A stretch of DNA of 64,000 nt from Terebella lapidaria (taxonomy: Eukaryota > Annelida > Polychaeta > Terebellida > Terebellidae): assembly GCA_949152475.1 (NCBI GenBank), contig OX424564.1, positions 33,850,165 through 33,914,164 of the forward strand, given 5' to 3'. The notes beneath the pieces were generated by a model. That model ran no database searches, was not told where the DNA came from, and saw nothing but the letters and a program-made list of their open reading frames with translations. Of the stretch, positions 33,141 to 46,055 are shown piece by piece. The position numbers and the translations under genes were made by a program. The stretch's first letter is position 1; each line of letters begins with the position of its first letter.

Positions 33141-34297
33141 GCGATGTATCCACAGGTCTACTCAAGTGTGTGTGTGAGGTGAACAACCTGACAGCCACGT
33201 CAGGGTACAGTTTTAACAAAAATGGCGGTTTATTGGCAAAAACATATGGATTTCCACAACAGCATTTCTACATCAATATTACAATTAGTGACCGGGCACT
33301 ACTCATCCAGATTTACACTGCTCAAATATACACTGTGAAACAGCCCAGTTCTCGCTCTCAAATATGACCCAAATACTAGAGTACTCAAAAATCCCTACTC
33401 AAAATCTTATACATGTAGCAATCGTACGCCTGGACAGAAAATAGTGTTGAATATGTATAAAATATGTATAAAATTGTCCCGAAAACAACGCCTCTTAGAA
33501 TATATGCCACAAGTTCAGTTCATACCAGATTAAAATATAGATATCTTTGAAAATATCTCAAAGTGCATGCCTTCGCCTTGCACAATTGAGTCACTGGCAG
33601 GCTGAATAATAAACAGCCTCACTGCGTTTGTTGCAGCACTCAAGATGTGGTTAGCATCTGGCATGCAACTCAAAACAAGTGAGGCCTCGAAGCAGAAATT
33701 GTGACAGCGCCTCTGGGGCGCTTCGAAGCATCAAGGGCTTCGATGCTTGCTTCGATGCTCGCTTTGAAGTCAGCCTCGATGCCAGGAATATGTGAGTGAT
33801 GCAGCCCCACTGCGTTTGTTGTAGCATTCAAGATGTGGTTAGCATATGACATACAACTCTAAACGAGTGAGGCCTCACTGTCAGCAGCTGATGCTGAGGC
33901 ACACTGAAGCACCGCCCTGAAGCAGGTGAAGTTCGACTGAAGCTCAAGTGAGGCAATCACGTTACTCTGAAAATGACTGAGTCCAGACTTATGTATTAAC
34001 CTTTACACAAAATTCCAGTGGCTGCAGGCGTCCTCGATGCGCCTCGTCTTGTTCCAAATTTCGTACTGCCCTGAGTGGATTTCCTCTCGGGGCTTTATAG
34101 ATACTGGCCCAAAAGTGGGTCACGGTGGCCTGGATCAGTTCCAGGCAATCCCCGAGGGAGATACCCATCCCAAAATCCCGTTTTATTATACGTCCACTTC
34201 CGGTCAGACCACGTTAGTGATCCGGCCAGAAGATGGCAAAAAAAAATTCTCAGCTCACTGTGAATATGCTATATATTCTACCGCTATTGCAGAGTGA
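33140..34297. other. Gene-free stretch with a 187-bp-spaced direct repeat
   Basis: CACTGCGTTTGTTGCAGCAC and ~70 following bases (33,620-33,690) recur at 33,807-33,878 with ~85% identity. The spacer is rich in TTCGATGC/GCATCGAAG palindromic words. No gene was seen; the frame at 34,037-34,297 has no domain I know. Confidence 0.5.
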
Positions 34298-34358
34298 ATA
34301 TTATCTAGATAATAACCTCCGGGCAGGTTAATATCTAGATAATAACCTCCCGTTCCGG
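34298..34358. repeat. Compound palindrome (ATCTAGAT / AACCT.AGGTT)
   Basis: ATTATCTAGATAAT, AACCT-CCGGGC-AGGTT, ATATCTAGATAATAACCT. Same layout as 17,305-17,365 with compensating differences in the stem. Confidence 0.55.
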
Positions 34359-34399
34359 CATGCTGCACACGGCACGGGTTTTTAGCACCCCAAATCATG

Positions 34400-36010
34400 C
34401 ACTATGTGCTCTGCAATACACGAGCGCACCATGACAACTGACAATAACCCTTAAAGCCCATAGATCGCCAAACTAATGTCTCCGGTACCAAAGTATCTCT
34501 CCAGAATAGGCTATTTCCTTTTGTCCAGGTCTCCGGCAGTGACCAACTGTGTTTTTTGTCAAAATGAACAGACATACACGTTATTGAGAGCATATAGCAA
34601 ACTTTAAACACTGACAGGCCATTCAAAACATACAAATCTCACAAATTTATGATATAAGTGGCAATAACATTCAATGCCTTACGACTGTGGCCACTAAGAA
34701 GAACATACCTTTGCAATTATCATACTTCGTTTCTGCATCTATGTTTTTTTTTTTCGTTTCTCTCATTTTATACGAGTAAATAATGCAAAAACTATTATTT
34801 TGATGTTTTGCATCAAGGAGTGTTTCCAATACATGTAGTACTGAAGTTAGGATCTTGCCAAGGCGAGCTCGCTGTCCGAGTCGGTATCATAACTCGGTTC
34901 TAATGTTCTTTGCAGTAGAATATTTTTCAGAATCTACTGGGAGACGGTTCCCAGTAGAATATTGCAGTAGATTATTCTTTTCAAAAATCTACTGCAAAAC
35001 AATCTACTGCGTGTATAAACAACAACTGCCAGTGTACAAACTGCATCTGCTCTACCAAGACGCGTTTGTTTGCGTACAAGCGAATCGTACCATGGAACCT
35101 TGATCGAGGCCAATATAATGTAGATGAGAAAGTGAACAATAAAATGTGGTGTTACTGTTGAGTCCCATTTCTAAATTCATCAGGACACTGAAAGGTGGTA
35201 GCACAATCAGTGGGCATGGTCGTGAATCTTTCACCCTCTTTGTATTCATAATTCATTCATAATCCGGGATTGATATATATTCATTAGATGCAGACATCAG
35301 TTAGCAAAATTTGGTAGATACCGTGTTGTATATCGTGTTGTAAATACCGTGTTGAAAATTACGAGAACAGCAAGTGGACATGTACTTCTATTCTCATGAT
35401 ATATTGTCATGTTCGGACTGGCATAATGTCAACATATATCGTGTCATGGTTGTCAACACAGTGATTTAAATTTTCTGAAAACTTAATGCACTTATTTTCA
35501 CTTCCACAATCAGTCATTGGTCAGGCTGTGAATGATCAGTGTAAGTTATGGATCAATTAACCTTTTTCAGTATTATAGGCATGAACACAGAATCTTACAA
35601 AGTAGTACTTTCACAAATATATATTTTGCTGAAATTCCGTGCACCGTTGCACCGTCCAAATACAAAATACCATGTCCATTGAATTATCTCATGTACATGT
35701 ATTGATTACAACGTGCAGAAAGTACCTGAATGCATCTTTTGTGGACACGTACCATACCATATGATGAACATATCATGTGAAATGCAATTGGCACAATGGA
35801 TTCAATAATGAGTGGACAGGGATATTCTTAGTTGAATTGAGAAACAAATCACATACCAAAGAACACATGCATTGGGTACCAACCACACTTGACACCAAGA
35901 ACATTGCTTTCTTTACTAAACCCACATACAAGTACACCGAATGTTGTATTACAATATAGCATGTAATCGGGTCACTAACGGAATGATACACGACCAATTA
36001 CGAATGTATA
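34400..36010. repeat. DRF repeat copy D, second part
   Basis: 34,560-34,830 is the reverse complement of ~49,810-49,960 (shared TTAGTGGCCAC, GAATGTTATT, GATGCAAA.CATCAAA). 35,400-35,960 aligns in forward orientation with 50,200-50,600. The plus frame at 35,777-35,959 reads WHNGFNNEWTGIFLVELRNK and is open here but broken in the 50.5 kb copy. The mixed orientations show that the family has been rearranged, not merely duplicated in tandem. Confidence 0.45.
34905..35015. repeat. Nested short inverted repeats built on CTACTG/CAGTAG
   Basis: AGAATCTACTGGGA with TCCCAGTAGAAT, then GCAGTAGAT with ATCTACTGC, lie back to back within 110 bp, inside DRF DNA. Confidence 0.5.
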
Positions 36011-36015
36011 TATAT

Positions 36016-36547
36016 CGTTGTGTATGGAAACCGGGTCTTGGTTCTTTCCAGATTTTTGTACGTTCCGGTATTTGGTAACGGGTTGCAAAATTGCACCGAA
36101 TTTTGAGTCGAAATATGCGACCGCATGAGTTTAGAATCAAACTTCAAATGTGTCAAAGGATATCTATTAGAAATGTTAAAATATATCTGTAAGTGTCCGT
36201 AATATGTTCTTTAGTAATAATTCAGATACGAGTAACATAATTTCCTTTGTCGTTTTTGTAATGCCCATATAAGTAAGAAAATGCTGATAAAATTTAGTGA
36301 GCGATAATATAAGAATTCAAGATAGGAATTTGCATATGAAGTTTTGTCGCAGATTATCGCAATTTTGGTTTATTTTACAATACTGTCATAGTTTTGGTAT
36401 ACAAGTATATGCTGAATTTTCTTTGTGTATATTTTCATCGTAGAAACCGTCAATGTCGTGTCAAGATTGAATTAAGCAAGCAAGAAAGACAAAATAAAGA
36501 CACTAAAGATATTACAGACTCTACACCCTGTGTGACAGTTGGTTACA
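36016..36547 (+). repeat. 5' LTR of the BEL/Pao element
   Basis: Matches the right copy across its length, with GTATGGAAACCGGGTCTTGG near the start and GTTGGTTACA at the end (TG...CA pattern clearest in the right copy). Confidence 0.85.
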
Positions 36548-36599
36548 ATAGTTTAGATACATTCTCTTCAAGATGTCTGAATTGGAATCAGCAAGCCAG

Positions 36600-38084
36600 A
36601 TAAGCTCAATGTGCAGTGCACAAACTAAACAAGTCGAAGCCCGGCAAGGCGGAAGGAGTTGCAAGTCAAGTTTCGCCTCTTAGAAGAACAGCACAAGATA
36701 ATTATGCAACAAATGGAGCTGCATGGTCGCCATGAACAGGAACACTTGAAACTTAAACACCAGAGGGAACTACTGGCAGCTCAGTCAGAAGTCGAGCAAG
36801 CTAGGGCCCGTGAAGAAGTGTTTGATTCAGCTGTAATGCAAGAAAATGAGAAAATAGAACAACAGCGAGAGTTTCTTACTCAAACAGAATTTCCTCGAGA
36901 TAGTGTGCCTCTAAGTGCAGCAGCACATGAAAGTCGATACAGTGTGCCAATAATGTCAATGCAGTCTACTAGTGAAGCACAGCTCACTAGTGTGAAAGAA
37001 CCAGATACAGCAACACAAGTCTCACAATATCGCCCACCTGCGCCTGACATGCCTCAAAACTTACGTCACTGCAACAAGATCGGGTTTTGACAGAAATATG
37101 GCGCAATCAGATTGGCACAAACCCCAATTATCAGCCACCCCGAGACTGGCGTGACAAGAGGACTTTTCTTTCAGCATCAGAGCCAAGTAGTTTCAAGCGA
37201 GAGCCTTCATACATCGCAGCTGGCCATCAAGCACCCATATCTACAGCAGCACGGTGGTCAAATACACTAGATGGAAGTTTGCTGCAATTAATGAATGCTC
37301 AAATGAACGCACCTCAGTCAAGTACATGGAGCATCTCTCAATGCAACAGCGACAGAATGCACTATCTCTTCAGCTGCCAAATTCAGATGTACAGATATTT
37401 TCCGGAAATCCTGTTGAGTATTGCTCATTCATGACATCATTTGAGAATCTCATCGAAGAAAAAACACAGAATAACAGCACTCGTCTTCATTACCTCATAC
37501 AGTACACGAGGGGAGAAGCTCAAACGCTGATGCGAAGTTGCCTAACCATGCATCCTGATCAGGGCTACACAGAAGCGAAAACACTGCTTAAGAAGCATTT
37601 TGGAAAGGACTTTCACATTGCCACAGCCTACATTGACAAAATCACCAAAACTGCACCAATAAAAATTGATGACAGGAAAGCTGTACATAACTATTATGTG
37701 CAACTCTTAGAGTGCTACAACACGCTACAGAACATTGGTTATGCAAGCAAGATAGAAAATCCTGACAGTCTGAAAGCAGTTATTGGCAATCTTCCGTACG
37801 ACATCAGGAAAAGATGGCGCAACCAAGCGGACTGGTTCTCAGAGATGGAGAATAGGGAAGTGACATTTGCAGACATTGTACATTTTTTTGAGAAGGAAGT
37901 AGGAGCAATGTCGCATCCTGTGTTTGGTGACATCTCCAACAAGAAAGACAACAGTCACGAAAAATCAAAACGGAAAAGTTTCTCAGGCCAGAAAGGCTCC
38001 AGCTTCTCCACCAAAATGACAGAAAGTGAAGAGATGAAAAATACAGATGGAGTCCGTCCCAACAGTGTATCATGTGTGCTGTGA
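36600..38084 (+). pseudogene. BEL/Pao gag-like region (fossil)
   Basis: The first part is Glu/Gln-rich and predicted coiled coil (EEQHKIIMQQMELHGRHEQE). The second has the capsid-like block seen in BEL/Pao gag proteins (FSGNPVEYCSFMTSFENLIE, LHYLIQYTRGEAQTLMRSCL). Confidence 0.75.
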
Positions 38085-38089
38085 AAGCA

Positions 38090-40080
38090 AGATCACAAGA
38101 TAGACACATGTGACACTTTCATCAAGAAAACATATGAAGAGCGAGTAGACTACGTCAAAAAGAGAGGCCTCTGCTTCAATTGCCTGATCCCACGACCCAG
38201 ACTGAAAGACTGCAGGAAAGCTCCCATGTGCACACATTGTTCCTACAAGCACCACAGTCTTCTACGCCGACCAGATCCACAAGACACCTGGGGTACTGTG
38301 GAAGTCGTGGAGGGCCGCAACGGATTTGTTGACGGTGGATCATCAGTCTGTCTTCCAATATTGCCTGTGAAAGTAAGAGCAAAAATGGTGGAAACTACAT
38401 GGTCACCACATATGCCTTCCTGGACAGTGGCTCACCTCTACTTTCTGCTCCAAGAATTTGATGTCTCAACTTGGAATCCAAGGCAGAGAAGTACAGTTTT
38501 CTCTTAGAACTCTGACAGGTGAAAATCATCACACAGAAAGCCAGGTCACAACTCTAGAGGTTTCAGACTTGACTGGAGAGTACTTGATCGAGCTACCTAC
38601 TGTTTTCTCCAGAGAAACTCTACCTGTGAACCTAGAAGATGCCCGAAGTAGAACAGATATTAGAAGATGGCCACACTTGGAAGGAATTGACATTCCAGAT
38701 GTCAACACCCTGTCAGGTGTTGGACTTTTGATCGGCAATGATGTACCACTCGCACTAGAGCCGCAAGAAATAAGAAAGAGCCAAGATGGAGGGCCATATG
38801 CCGTTCAAACACTCCTGGGATGGATAGTGAATGGCCCGCTTGGTCGTTCACATACAATACCAAAGCACACAGTGAACTTTGTCAAGACAAGACTAGAGGA
38901 TCAGTTCAGAGAGTTCTGCAACAGAGAATTCAATGACTGCATATCTAGCTCAGATGTAGCCATATCACAAGAAGATGAACAAGCACTCAAGATTATGCAA
39001 GACACTGTGAATTTCCAAGATGGCCATTATGAGCTGGCTCTGCCCTTCAGAGAAAACCCATGTATGCCACACAACAAACCAATGGCGGAACATCGACTGA
39101 ATCTCCTGAGAAAACGACTTTTGAGAGATCCGGACCTGTGTAACAATTACCAGGGATTCATGGACACACTGTTAGAAAAACATTATGCTGAAGAGGTTCC
39201 TAGTGATTAACTTGACAGAGCAGATGGCATGGTGTGGTACCTGCATCACCACTCGGTAACACACCCGAAGAAACCAGAAAAGGTTTGCATTGTTTTTGAC
39301 TGCTCAGCCAAGTACAGAGGTATCTCACTGAATGATCGACTGCTTCAAGGCCCCGACTGGATAAACTCGTTAGTTGGTGTACTGACAAGATTCCGCCAAG
39401 CTCTAATCGCTATGACATCTGATATCGAAGCTATCTTACACCAAGTGCGGGTGATCCAGTCACACCGCGACACTCTAAGATTTCTCTGGTGGGAGAATGG
39501 CAATTTGGATCAAGATCCTAAAGTGTACCGTATGACAGTACACCTGTTTGGAGCCGTGTCATCGCCAAGTTGCTGCAACTTTGCTTTGCGTAGAACAGGT
39601 GAAGATAATAGATATGACTTCGATGAAGTAACACAGTTTTGAACAATTTCTACGTAGACAACTGTCTGAAGTCAGTCAAAGATGAAGCAGCGGCAAACCA
39701 CCTCTTCGAGAACCTGACTAAAATGCTATCAAGAGGAGGATTTCACCTCACTAAGTGGACCTCAAACAACAAGACTGTACTGGACAGCATTCCGCTTGAA
39801 GAACGAGCTCCTGGTGTAAAGATGGACATAAATGATACTGAACGAACACTGGGCGTGCAATGGAATATCAGGACTGACAAATTCATCTTCAAGATAGCCT
39901 TACAAGATAGAAAAATGACAAGACGTGGAATATTGAGTGTGATGAGTTCAATATTTCACCCATTAGGCTTCATTGCACCAGTAGTGCTACCGGTCAAGAT
40001 GCTTCTTCAGGAGCTATGCAGAAAGGGAATAGACTGGGACGAGAAAATTCCAGAAGAACACAAGAAGATTTAAAAGACTT
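38090..40080 (+). pseudogene. BEL/Pao protease and reverse transcriptase region (fossil)
   Basis: A zinc-knuckle-like and aspartic-protease-like stretch precedes BEL-type RT blocks: [47 protein letters not shown] and GVQWNIRTDKFIFKI. The order fits BEL/Pao pol. Confidence 0.75.
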
Positions 40081-40132
40081 GGATCTGTGATGTACAGCAG
40101 TTAGAGAAATTCTTTATGAACAGATGTATGGA

Positions 40133-40307
40133 AGTAAGTATCAATCTATTACCACCAATAGTCAGATTTTGATGATGCAAAAAACAAACGTAAAATAGAA
40201 CATTTTGGAATAGAAACAAAGCCCGACCAAATAGTTTATCCAAAGACACACTGGCGTCGTCAGGGGCAGACAGTGTGTTAAATGTAGTTGTTTCTACTGT
40301 ACACCTC
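40133..40307 (-). mobile_element. 363-bp-type unit nested in the BEL/Pao element
   Basis: From AAGTATCAATCTATTACC to TTTCTACTGTACACCT, about half of the unit, inserted between the RT and RNase H regions. The hammerhead-like core lies at 40,221-40,266 on the minus strand. The insertion is younger than the BEL/Pao copy. Confidence 0.8.
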
Positions 40308-40309
40308 AG

Positions 40310-42360
40310 AAACCAAGACAAGAGAATTGCATCATTTCAGTGACGCATCAGAGTGTGGTTATGGGGCTGTCTCATATCTGCGGCTATTGAACAGGAATGG
40401 GGATTTCGTCCAGTGCAGCTTCATGCTCGGGAAGTCAAGACTCAGCCCTCTGAAAGCCACGAGCATCCCAAGATTAGAGCTTTTTGCAGCTGTCCTGTCA
40501 CTTCGTCTCGACAAGATGTTAAGAAGTCACCTTGAACTGCCGATACACAGAACAGTGTTCTTGAGAGACAGCACATCTACCTTGAAGTACATCAGAAATG
40601 AAGACGAGAGATTTCTTCAGACTTTCGTTGCCAACAGAATTGCAATAATCAGAGATGGATCTGACAAAGAAGCATGGCGATGGGTGGGTTCAAAGGATAA
40701 CCCTGCAGACGACGCATCCAGAGGTCTGTCGGCAGGAGCTGTCATCAATGGTGGAGCACGATGGTCAACGGGACCGGGTTTCTTACGTCTCCCGGAGAGA
40801 AACTGGCCTATAGAACCCAACATCACGCCTGTGAATCAAGACGATCCAGAGATAAAACGACCTAAGACTGCATGTGCAACGTCCGTCTCAATGAACACAC
40901 TGGATGAGATGATATCAAGATTCTCTTCATGGTACAAATTGAAGAAATTTGTAGCCTGGATCCTGCGTGCCAAGCAAAATCTGAAAACAAAGTCACATGG
41001 GAAAACTCACAAGGACACGGTTAAGCCTCTGACTAATGAAGAGGTCAAGCAAACAGAAGTGGAGAACTTGAAATATGTTCAGCAGCAGAGTTTCCCGCAA
41101 GAATGCCGAGGTGTGGTCAAGTCCTCAAGTGTTATACGTCAGCTAGATCCAACAAGAAATGCAGTGGGTGGTCGCCTTCATCAATCAACCACCCTTACAA
41201 CTGAAGGGAAACACCAGATGATCCTTCCGAAGCATCACCATGTAGTCGACCTGATAGTTCGGCACTATCATGTGATGTCTGCTCACTCTGGTCAAGAACA
41301 TGTACTGTCACGCATCCGAGAACGATTTTGGATAGTACATGCAAGAAACGCTGTGCGCAAGGTTCTGGGAAACTGTTTCAACAGCAAGCGCCGAAATGCA
41401 CCAGCAGGATGACAGAAAATGGCTGACCTGCCTGAACAGAGAGTCACGTCCGACAAGCCTCCCTTCACCTACTTTGGGGCCGATTATTTTGGACCACTAT
41501 ACATCATGAGAGGACGAAGCCAAGTAAAACGCTATGGGTGTGTTTTCACATGTATGACAACAAGAGCGATCCACATAGAAGTTGCCCATTCACTAGACAC
41601 CTCATCATTCATACAAGCACTTCATCGTTTCATATCTCGAAGAGGACAGCCCAATGTAATCAGGTCCGACAATAGCACAAATTTCATCGGGGCACAACGT
41701 GAACTTAAGGAAGCCATCACGGAGTGGAATCAAGCCAAGATTGATGAATTTCTGAAGCAACAAGATATCCAGTGGATATTCAACCCACCTACAGCCTCAC
41801 ACATGGGCAGCATCTGGGAAAGGCAAATAAGATCCATTCGCAAGATACTGTATAACCTAGTAAACCAACAGACACTCGACGATGAGGGACTAGCAACACT
41901 CCTCTGTCAAGCCGAAGCGATTGTCAATGCTCGCCCTATCACCTCAGTGTCCACAGACGCAAGAGACCCTGAGCCACTGACTCCCAATCATTTGTTGCTC
42001 CTCCGAGCAGGACCAAATCTACCACCAGGTAGCTTCAACAAGAACGATAACTACAACAGAAGGAGATGGCGACAGATCCAATACATGGCAGATGTTTTCT
42101 GGCGTAGATGGCAGCGAGAGTACCTTCTAGGCCTACAACAGCGACAGAAATGGCTGACACCAAGCAGAAATTTCAAAGTGGATGACATTGTGTTGGTCGT
42201 CGAAGACAATAGCCCTAGAAATGTGTGGCCATTGGCTAGGATAATCAACACTTACCCCGGAAAAGATGGCCTTGTCAGGACTGCACAAGTAAAGATGAGG
42301 AACTCCTCCCTGATCCGACCGATATCAAAGCTGTGTCTGCTGGAAGCCGCATGTGATTGA
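40310..42360 (+). pseudogene. BEL/Pao RNase H and integrase region (fossil)
   Basis: HHFSDASECGYGAVSYLRL marks RNase H. LIVRHYHVMSAHSGQEHVLS marks the integrase zinc-binding region, and [12 protein letters not shown] with [20 protein letters not shown] marks the catalytic core. The BEL/Pao C-terminal DUF5641-like segment ([20 protein letters not shown]) ends near 42,360. Confidence 0.8.
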
Positions 42361-42734
42361 CAGTGAAACGGACTGTTGTCGTGAGCCACGTGCTATGGAC
42401 TGTTGTTGTGAGCCACGTGCTATGGACTGTTGTTGTGACAATGGATGTTGTCAGCTATTATAGAAGTAGCGCAATGGACTGTTGTGATGGGCAGTGAAAG
42501 GATATTCGGATGAACTTTCGATGAAAAATATGCTCTGAATTTTGTATAACAAGTATTTTCATGAACTTGATGATGAAAAATCGATATTTCAAAGATAACA
42601 TGTGACAATGTATATGCACATATGAGAATTCTATGTCTTGGCCTAATTTTTTGATGTTCTGTGTTCGAACAAGTTTGAAATTTTGTTAAATATTATATTT
42701 CATTTCAATCATGAATATTTAAGGGACCGGGAAT

Positions 42735-43261
42735 TGTTGCGTATGGAAACCGGGTCTTGGTTCTTTCCAGATTTTTGTACCGGTATTTGGTAATGGGTTG
42801 CAAGATGGCACCCAATTTTGAGTAGAAATATGCGACCGCATGAGTTTAGAATCAAACTTCAAATGTGTCAAAGGATATCTATTAGAAATGTTAAAATGTA
42901 TCTGTAAGTGTCCGTAATATGTTCTTTAGTAATAAATCAGATACGAGTAACATAATTTCCTTTGTCGATTTTGTATTGCCTATATAAGTAAGAAAATAAT
43001 GATAAAATTTAGTGAGCGATAATATAAGAATTCAAGATAGGAATTTGCATATGAAGTTTTGTCGCAGATTATCGCAATTTTGGTTTATTTAACAATACTG
43101 TCATGGTTTTGGTATACGAGTATATGCTGAATTTTCGTTTTGTATATTTTCATTGTAGAAACCATCAATGTTGTGTCAAGATTGAATTAAGCAAGCAAGA
43201 AAGACAAAATAAAGACACTAAAGATATTACAGACTCTAGATCCTTGTAACAGTTGGTTACA
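42735..43261 (+). repeat. 3' LTR of the BEL/Pao element
   Basis: Begins TGTTGCGTATGGAAACC and ends CAGTTGGTTACA; followed by TATAT. Confidence 0.85.
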
Positions 43262-45635
43262 TATATATATTGCCCAAATAAATACAATTATATTGATCTT
43301 GTACCAAGAATGCAATTTCCCAGCTATACAGTTCAATCACTATGTATTCCCATAGTAGATTGGTTAATTCCAGAGAACAAGATCTGAATCGTTGGTCAAC
43401 GATTCTCTCTTCGTGGCTAGAATCAACTCCGGAGTAATCCATCAGCGAGGCCCCACGGCATCTCGACAATAATGTACCGGGACACAAACAGATAACTTCT
43501 GAATCAGTAGAACAAGCGCTCCTGTAATTGTTTGGAAACATTCATTTGTCAACAAAACTGGTGCAATATAGTGAGCCATGTAGCATTCAAGTTAGTTGTG
43601 TCGAAGCAATACCAGTCTTACATATTTCTGATTTGGAGTCAAAATGTCTGGAATTTGCTAGAAATTTTCTCTATATCAGCGAATATATTTGAATATGTTT
43701 CCATCTCCCTCGGAGGATATATCTGGTCAATATCGAGATAGTCTCTACCTGTATTAGATATTCTCACACGGTATTACAGTAACAAAGATGTTGGGAATCA
43801 TGAGTGAGCTGTGACTGGTAAGGAGACCGATTATGTGTTCGAAGAAAAACAACACAAAAACATAGTTTATGCATCGAGTTTGGACAATTCCACACGTGTT
43901 TTTACAGGATCAGTAGCCTGAGGTGTTGTCGGTCATTCACATTTATCTTTAAAGTTTCCAATCAATCTTTCTGAAGTTATATTGGAGAGCTCCTTTCTGA
44001 AGGAGATATTTTCTTCATTCTTGTATGTTTTCAAATGGTGGCCATTTCCGACGAAAAATGAACAAATTTGATAAGTTAAATCATGTGTTTTTAGTTTTTT
44101 TATATAACAACTCATGTCTCAATTTTTTTCTATAGCATTCCAGACCATTTCTATAGCCTAACTTCCCCTCCCTCGATGGAAAACGTCACATTTTCAATAT
44201 CACCTCCCGTCCCTCACAAAAAAAATTAACATAACTGATATGCTGTACTACGCATGAAATAACTAGGATTTTGAATAGACATTCACACACACATGGTATC
44301 TGACTGACAATTATGTAAAAGTACCAGTGTCCGGTGATGGGCGCTAACATAAAATACATAATCAATGCCCGACACTTACATTTAGATGACACCTCATTGA
44401 GTGAGCAAGAGCTTAATGGCGCCCGAGAGATCGATTTGATCTGGGGATAACTGTGAGGAAAGAAGACAACCATCTCCGCAAACCCTGGTTTGGCAAGTAC
44501 AAGACCAAATTGTCACCTCAGTATCCCACATTGTCGATGAATGGCTACGGAGGGAATAATACAGTCTGGTCTTTCCACTGGCAGCAGGCATTCATCAACA
44601 AAAATCATCCTAATTGGTCGCCGCATCACCGGCGGCCTATATCAAATACAAAGTTACTTTAACTTCCGGTGCCGCTTAGCACAGTGCACTTTTTTCCACC
44701 TGCCGCTCAGCGCACGAACTGAAATTCTAGCACAAACATCATTCAATTTTATCAGTTTATTTGACTGACGATCTCACAGCAAGAATTTTGGCCAACGCAT
44801 TTGTTTCATGCGGCGAACACTTTTGCTACTCTGGATCCCTGACGTTTACTTGTCCTAGTTTAGATGTATGTGTTGAGTCGCAAAGTAAAAATGTATGTAA
44901 CTCAACTGATAAATGCTCAAGTGTATAATACAACATCATGTGGTTTACATTAAATGGTTGTTGCGTGTCATAACCTCACCACTGTTAGTCGAAATCAACC
45001 CTTTACCATGAACACTTCGAAACTTACATCCTGTATGTCTGCTGCCTGTAATTACTCAACTTGAACATGAAGTGTTTCGAAGCCATTTCGAAGCCGGAAC
45101 AAAAATTAGGGTAACATTCATGGAATGTTATTGACAATAGGCGAAGGGTATGGGCAGGCTTTGTCAATGCCTCAGTCCAGGGTGCTTTAAGTATCTGTAT
45201 GAATGCCTCAGTATTGGAATTTTGTATCGTATGACCGCCTATATGCTTTCCCTAGGGGCGATTTGGTACGATACAATAGCAATTGTGCACAAGACAAATG
45301 TAACACATAATTGGTTGTTAGGTTCTTATATATAACATACAGGTATGTTTGGATTCTTGTCCATTTGTTACTTGGAGTAGGTTTGCATTTGGCGGTGCCT
45401 GCAATTCTCAGTAAATCAATTGGCAGATCTAATATGGACACAAAGGCATCAGTGGAATTCTGACACTTGTATTGTTGTCTCACTCTCTTCATGACCATCA
45501 ATCATGACCATCTTATGACCATCAATATGCGCATTTAGTCTTTTGAAGTGCATAAACATGGAACCGATACCCAAGCACAAGGTATTCTGAGCGAACAAAT
45601 ATCAAAGTCCAGTGTGAGGCAAAATCGATAAAATT
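43262..45635. other. Mostly gene-free DNA with DRF blocks
   Basis: 43,420-43,540 shares blocks with 48,470-48,560 (CATCAGCGAGGC.CCACGG and CCTGTAATTGTTT). 43,945-43,985 shares ATTTATCTTTAAAGTTTCC with the 23.4 and 52.0 kb repeats. No gene is supported. Confidence 0.4.
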
Positions 45636-46055
45636 GTATGGATGTAAGAATCAATCTATTACCACCAATAGTCAGATTTTGATGATGCCAATAACAAACG
45701 TAATATAAAACATTTTGCAATAGAAACAAAGCCCGACCAAATAGTTTATCCAAAGACACACTGGCGTCATCAGGGGCAGACAGTGCGTTAAATGTAGTTG
45801 TTTCTACTGTACACATGATGGAATTAGTATACAACTGTCCAACAACCTTTGAAAATAATTTAGAAATCTGAAACAAACCCTATGGAATAGATATATGACA
45901 AGTACATAAGTACCTGATCACAAGCCAGAAGGCTACTGAGTTGATGGTATCCTCGGGGACAGATTTAACGTCCGCCAGCAGTGACACCGACTCAGTGGTA
46001 TGAATGTAAGAATAAATCTATTACCACCAATAGTCAGATTTTGATGATGGAAATA
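45636..46055 (-). repeat. 363-bp-type unit, one full plus a partial, core at 45,731-45,776
   Basis: Same sequence and orientation as the 25 kb array. A second unit starts near 46,007 (AATGTAAGAATAAATC) and stops after ~45 bp, so this is the remains of a tandem pair. Confidence 0.75.

Larger units (their letters stand above)
36016..43261 (+). mobile_element. BEL/Pao LTR retrotransposon (fossil, broken)
   Basis: Two long terminal repeats (36,016-36,547 and 42,735-43,261) of ~530 bp and roughly 95% identity by eye enclose gag-, protease/RT-, RNase H- and integrase-like regions in the order typical of BEL/Pao. TATAT lies on both outer sides as a likely 5-bp target duplication. A purine-rich tract (AAGGGACCGGGAAT) precedes the right LTR. 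The coding region is broken in about half a dozen places and also holds a nested 363-bp-type unit. LTR divergence suggests moderate age, neither recent nor ancient. Confidence 0.85.
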
